A stretch of DNA of 6,443 nt from Bacillota bacterium (GTDB lineage Bacteria > Bacillota > Clostridia > Lachnospirales > Lachnospiraceae): positions 1-6,443 of the forward strand of contig JAGFXQ010000280.1 in assembly GCA_017861355.1 (NCBI GenBank). Reading direction: 5' to 3'. How positions within the stretch are numbered: position 1 is the stretch's first letter; every line of letters starts with the position of its first letter. A program made the translations under genes and the position numbers. The notes under the pieces are model-generated. The model ran no database searches, was not told the DNA's origin, and worked only from the letters and a program-made list of their open reading frames with translations. Shown here one piece after another: positions 5,877 through 6,443 of the stretch.

Positions 5877-6443
5877 ATGGCGTTATTACATGTAAACTTT
5901 TTCTCGGATGTGTTAGGAATGTGTATGAATATGGACGTAATATTACCTCAGAATACGAAGGGCCAGATTGGTATGAGGGGATACCGTAAGGATGGAAAAT
6001 ATCCTGTCCTGTATCTTCTTCATGGAATGAGTGATGACCATACGATATGGCAGAGAAGAACCTCGATCGAACGTTATGTCAGTGAGCTTGGAATTGCGGT
6101 AGTAATGCCCACAGTTCATTTGAGTTTTTATACCGATATGAAATACGGTCTCAAATACGGGACCTTTATCTCAGAGGAATTACCTGCAATCTGCCGTGAA
6201 TTCTTTCCCAATATGTCGGACCGGAGAGAAGACACCTTCGCAGCAGGTCTCTCCATGGGTGGATATGGCGCACTTAAATTAGGGCTTTGTGCATCCCGGA
6301 CCTTCGGTTCAGTTGCCTGTCTCTCGGGTGCCTTGGATATGACAGCAAGTCTCAAGAGTGGAGCAATTGATGATCCCAGCGGAGTATTCCATAACATCTT
6401 TGGCTCGGTGGAAGAGATGGTGAACTCGGATCAAGACCTGATG
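5877..6443 (+). CDS. Alpha/beta-hydrolase esterase (FrmB/EstA-like), N-terminal part
   Basis: 189 codons are visible before the right edge. The protein resembles the esterase D family that includes S-formylglutathione hydrolase, tributyrin esterase EstA and some acetyl-xylan esterases. Seen: YPVLYLLHGMSDDHTIW (42-58), with the HG oxyanion-hole motif, and the nucleophile elbow GLSMGGYGA (124-132), with Ser126 as the predicted catalytic serine. The Asp and His of the triad should lie beyond the window. There is no signal peptide, so it probably acts in the cytoplasm on short acyl esters. AAAGGAG lies 6 nt before the ATG, a strong ribosome binding site. It is divergent from the DUF1003 gene. No formaldehyde-oxidation genes are visible, so a simple carboxylesterase role is more likely than formylglutathione hydrolysis. 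Confidence 0.9.
   Translation, partial: MALLHVNFFSDVLGMCMNMDVILPQNTKGQIGMRGYRKDGKYPVLYLLHGMSDDHTIWQRRTSIERYVSELGIAVVMPTVHLSFYTDMKYGLKYGTFISEELPAICREFFPNMSDRREDTFAAGLSMGGYGALKLGLCASRTFGSVACLSGALDMTASLKSGAIDDPSGVFHNIFGSVEEMVNSDQDLM

Overview
The window reads as ordinary chromosome of a low-to-mid GC anaerobic Firmicute, most likely a Lachnospiraceae-type clostridium. The clues are a class III fructose-1,6-bisphosphatase (a Firmicutes-style enzyme), a GltD-like flavoprotein with a very short N-terminus ahead of its Fe-S motif, strong AGGAGG-type ribosome binding sites, sigma-A-like promoters and hairpin-plus-T-run terminators. The taxonomy is inferred from protein character, not from a search.

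Left part: the 5' end of a GltD/DPD-like Fe-S flavoprotein oxidoreductase runs off the left edge on the minus strand. Across a 337-bp divergent intergenic region lies a plus-strand phosphoribosyltransferase-fold protein (769-1410). It has a good promoter (618-646) and its own terminator (1474-1507). Next on the plus strand is fbp (1608-3599), a gluconeogenic class III FBPase, ending in a strong terminator at 3603-3652.

Right part: three membrane-protein genes run on the minus strand, convergent with fbp. In transcription order they are a DUF1003 protein (5664-5140), a DUF421/YetF-like gene that is broken (5104-4632), and a CorA-type divalent cation transporter (4590-3655). Gaps are 35 and 41 bp, and a near-consensus promoter at 5735-5762 precedes the set, so they look like one operon. 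Divergent from it, a FrmB/EstA-like alpha/beta-hydrolase esterase (5877 onward) runs off the right edge.

The most notable points are: (a) the DUF421 gene carries what looks like one small internal deletion, not a multiple of three, that removes a membrane segment and shifts the frame, leaving a reading frame for the soluble half with its own plausible ribosome binding site; (b) the phosphoribosyltransferase has lost the acidic pair of the PRPP motif; (c) the left divergent intergenic region is dense in short inverted and direct repeats. I see no CRISPR, mobile element, tRNA, rRNA or recognisable new defence or biosynthetic system.
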